The position numbers and the translations under genes were made by a program. 8,545 nucleotides of DNA, taken from contig JAEOTD010000147.1 of the NCBI GenBank assembly GCA_016839995.1, forward strand, positions 1-8,545. Direction: 5' to 3'. The notes beneath the pieces are model-generated. The model saw only the letters and a list, made by a program, of their open reading frames with translations, searched no databases and was not told the DNA's origin. This document shows positions 7,648 through 8,545 of the stretch, in pieces. Source of the DNA: Candidatus Hermodarchaeota archaeon (GTDB lineage: Archaea > Asgardarchaeota > Hermodarchaeia > Hermodarchaeales > Hermodarchaeaceae). Position 1 is the first letter of the stretch, and every line of letters starts with the position of its first letter.

Positions 7648-8545
7648 ATGTTTTCACAGAAAACACGCTTAGTCTTAGCGTTAAGTTTAATGATGTTCCT
7701 CTCTTTTGCTGCGTTCGCACCCGCGTTTACTTCCCCGGTTTCTTTGCAAGTTTACGGAGTGCCAACTCCTGGTACAACCAGCTACTACGCAGAAGATTTC
7801 ACATCCACAACCTATCTGGGAGCAGGTGTCACTGCTGACGGATGGGGGAATGGAACCCTCACAAGTACCCGCAGCATCACAGGAGGTCAACTTAACTTCA
7901 CGGCAACACCTTATCCAGTAAAATCTGTTGACGTGCAAGGACGTAAATTGTACGCAACCCAATTCAACTATCCGGCTATTTCTATCTACAATCTCACGGA
8001 TCCCACCGAACTCGAATTACTCGATGATCGCTCTGCAACAACTCTCGCCATGCAAGGACTTGTGGTTGGAGATGTGTTTTACATTGGCACAGCAGACTCT
8101 GGGTCTGGTCCTTGGTTAGCTGCCTACAATGTCACCAATCCCTACAACATACCTGGTCCAATGTGGTCAAACTGGATAGGCGATGGTGATATCACTGACC
8201 TCGAAGTTCAAGGCCACTTCCTCTACGTGGTGTGTGCTGGTGCGACAGGGAGTAACGATTGGCAAGTCTTCGATATTGAAGACCCAACCAATATCCAACC
8301 AGTCGGAGCTCTTGGTTGGGGCGCACTCTACGGATTTTGTATTGATGGGCATGTCGGGTATTTCGCCGATGGTCCGATGGGCTTGTACGTCCGCAATGTG
8401 TCTGCACTTGGCGCAACTGTTCACATGGACACCTATAACACACCCGGTAACTGTACAGACGTCATCGTTGACGGCAATATTGCCTATGTCGCTGATGGAC
8501 CTGCTGGAGTGCTAATCTTCAATGCTAGCGATCCTGGCGATCTTC
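7648..8545 (+). CDS. Secreted beta-propeller (LVIVD-like) protein, 3' partial
   Basis: This is an exported protein of which the first 299 residues are present; the frame is open to the right edge. Residues 1-24 form a signal peptide: a basic start (SQKTR), a hydrophobic core and A-F-A. Residues 46-75 contain a T-A-D-G-W-G-N-G-T segment. From about residue 88 onward there are repeats of about 40-45 residues with the pattern V-x-V-x-G-x-x-x-Y-V-A, then I-x-I-x-N/D-(I/L/V)-x-D/N-P. Examples are VKSVDVQGRKLYAT...ISIYNLTDP, LEVQGHFLYVV...WQVFDIEDP and VIVDGNIAYVADG...VLIFNASDP. This is the LVIVD type of extracellular beta-propeller blade; about five blades are seen. Seven N-x-S/T sequons (N68, N83, N115, N161, N250, N268, N292) suggest N-glycosylation. 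The start is supported by a near-consensus ribosome-binding site and a TATA-like box. Ligand and anchoring cannot be told without the C-terminus. Confidence 0.85.
   Translation, partial: MFSQKTRLVLALSLMMFLSFAAFAPAFTSPVSLQVYGVPTPGTTSYYAEDFTSTTYLGAGVTADGWGNGTLTSTRSITGGQLNFTATPYPVKSVDVQGRKLYATQFNYPAISIYNLTDPTELELLDDRSATTLAMQGLVVGDVFYIGTADSGSGPWLAAYNVTNPYNIPGPMWSNWIGDGDITDLEVQGHFLYVVCAGATGSNDWQVFDIEDPTNIQPVGALGWGALYGFCIDGHVGYFADGPMGLYVRNVSALGATVHMDTYNTPGNCTDVIVDGNIAYVADGPAGVLIFNASDPGDL

Noticed and set aside
7687..8515. Several open frames on both strands at the right end
   Set aside because: The frame beginning with ATG at 7648 has a signal peptide and propeller repeats and runs off the window end; the others are shadows of it.
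1..8545. A defence island, CRISPR, mobile element or other novel multi-gene system
   Set aside because: There are no repeats, transposase, integrase, nuclease-effector or toxin-antitoxin signatures. Gene directions alternate and the functions are ordinary chromosomal ones.

Overview
The window looks archaeal. The genes have TATA-like boxes with short leaders, Shine-Dalgarno cores of the GGTGA type and a T-rich terminator. One gene is a full-length membrane NfeD-family protein of the archaeal PH1510 type, and one is a histidine kinase with the H-box form HDLRNY that is common in archaea. Base composition is moderate (mid-40s % G+C by eye). The mix of a HEAT-repeat protein, a very hydrophobic histidine kinase and a secreted beta-propeller protein would suit an Asgard-type archaeon such as Thorarchaeota or Heimdallarchaeota. 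That placement is an inference from gene style, because the window holds no rRNA or other marker gene.

Six protein genes fill the window almost completely, in alternating directions. From left to right they are: a HEAT-repeat scaffold protein (+, frame open to the left edge); endonuclease IV, nfo (-), convergent with it; an MFS-type transporter (+), divergent from nfo; an NfeD-family membrane protein with a ClpP/1510-N-like extracellular domain (-), convergent with the transporter with stop codons touching; a 751-residue, about 16-helix membrane histidine kinase (+), divergent from the NfeD gene; and a secreted beta-propeller (LVIVD-like) protein (+), cut by the right edge. The longest gaps are 162, 142 and 141 bases, and they hold promoters or a terminator. 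No gene-free stretch exceeds 300 bases. I see no tRNA, rRNA, CRISPR array, insertion sequence or long repeat.

The genes do not form an obvious operon. DNA repair (nfo) sits among membrane and envelope functions: a transporter, the NfeD protein, a membrane sensor kinase and a secreted glycoprotein-like propeller. The kinase and propeller genes are co-directional but are separated by a T-run terminator and a separate TATA-like promoter, so they are probably independent transcripts.

I did not find a clear new multi-gene system. The best leads are single-gene oddities. The NfeD protein has no lysine at all between residues 6 and 332, so it cannot carry the Ser/Lys catalytic dyad of the family. 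The histidine kinase has about 16 membrane helices, no recognisable PAS or HAMP domain and no adjacent response regulator. The secreted propeller carries seven N-glycosylation sequons and has a promoter wrapped in short inverted repeats.
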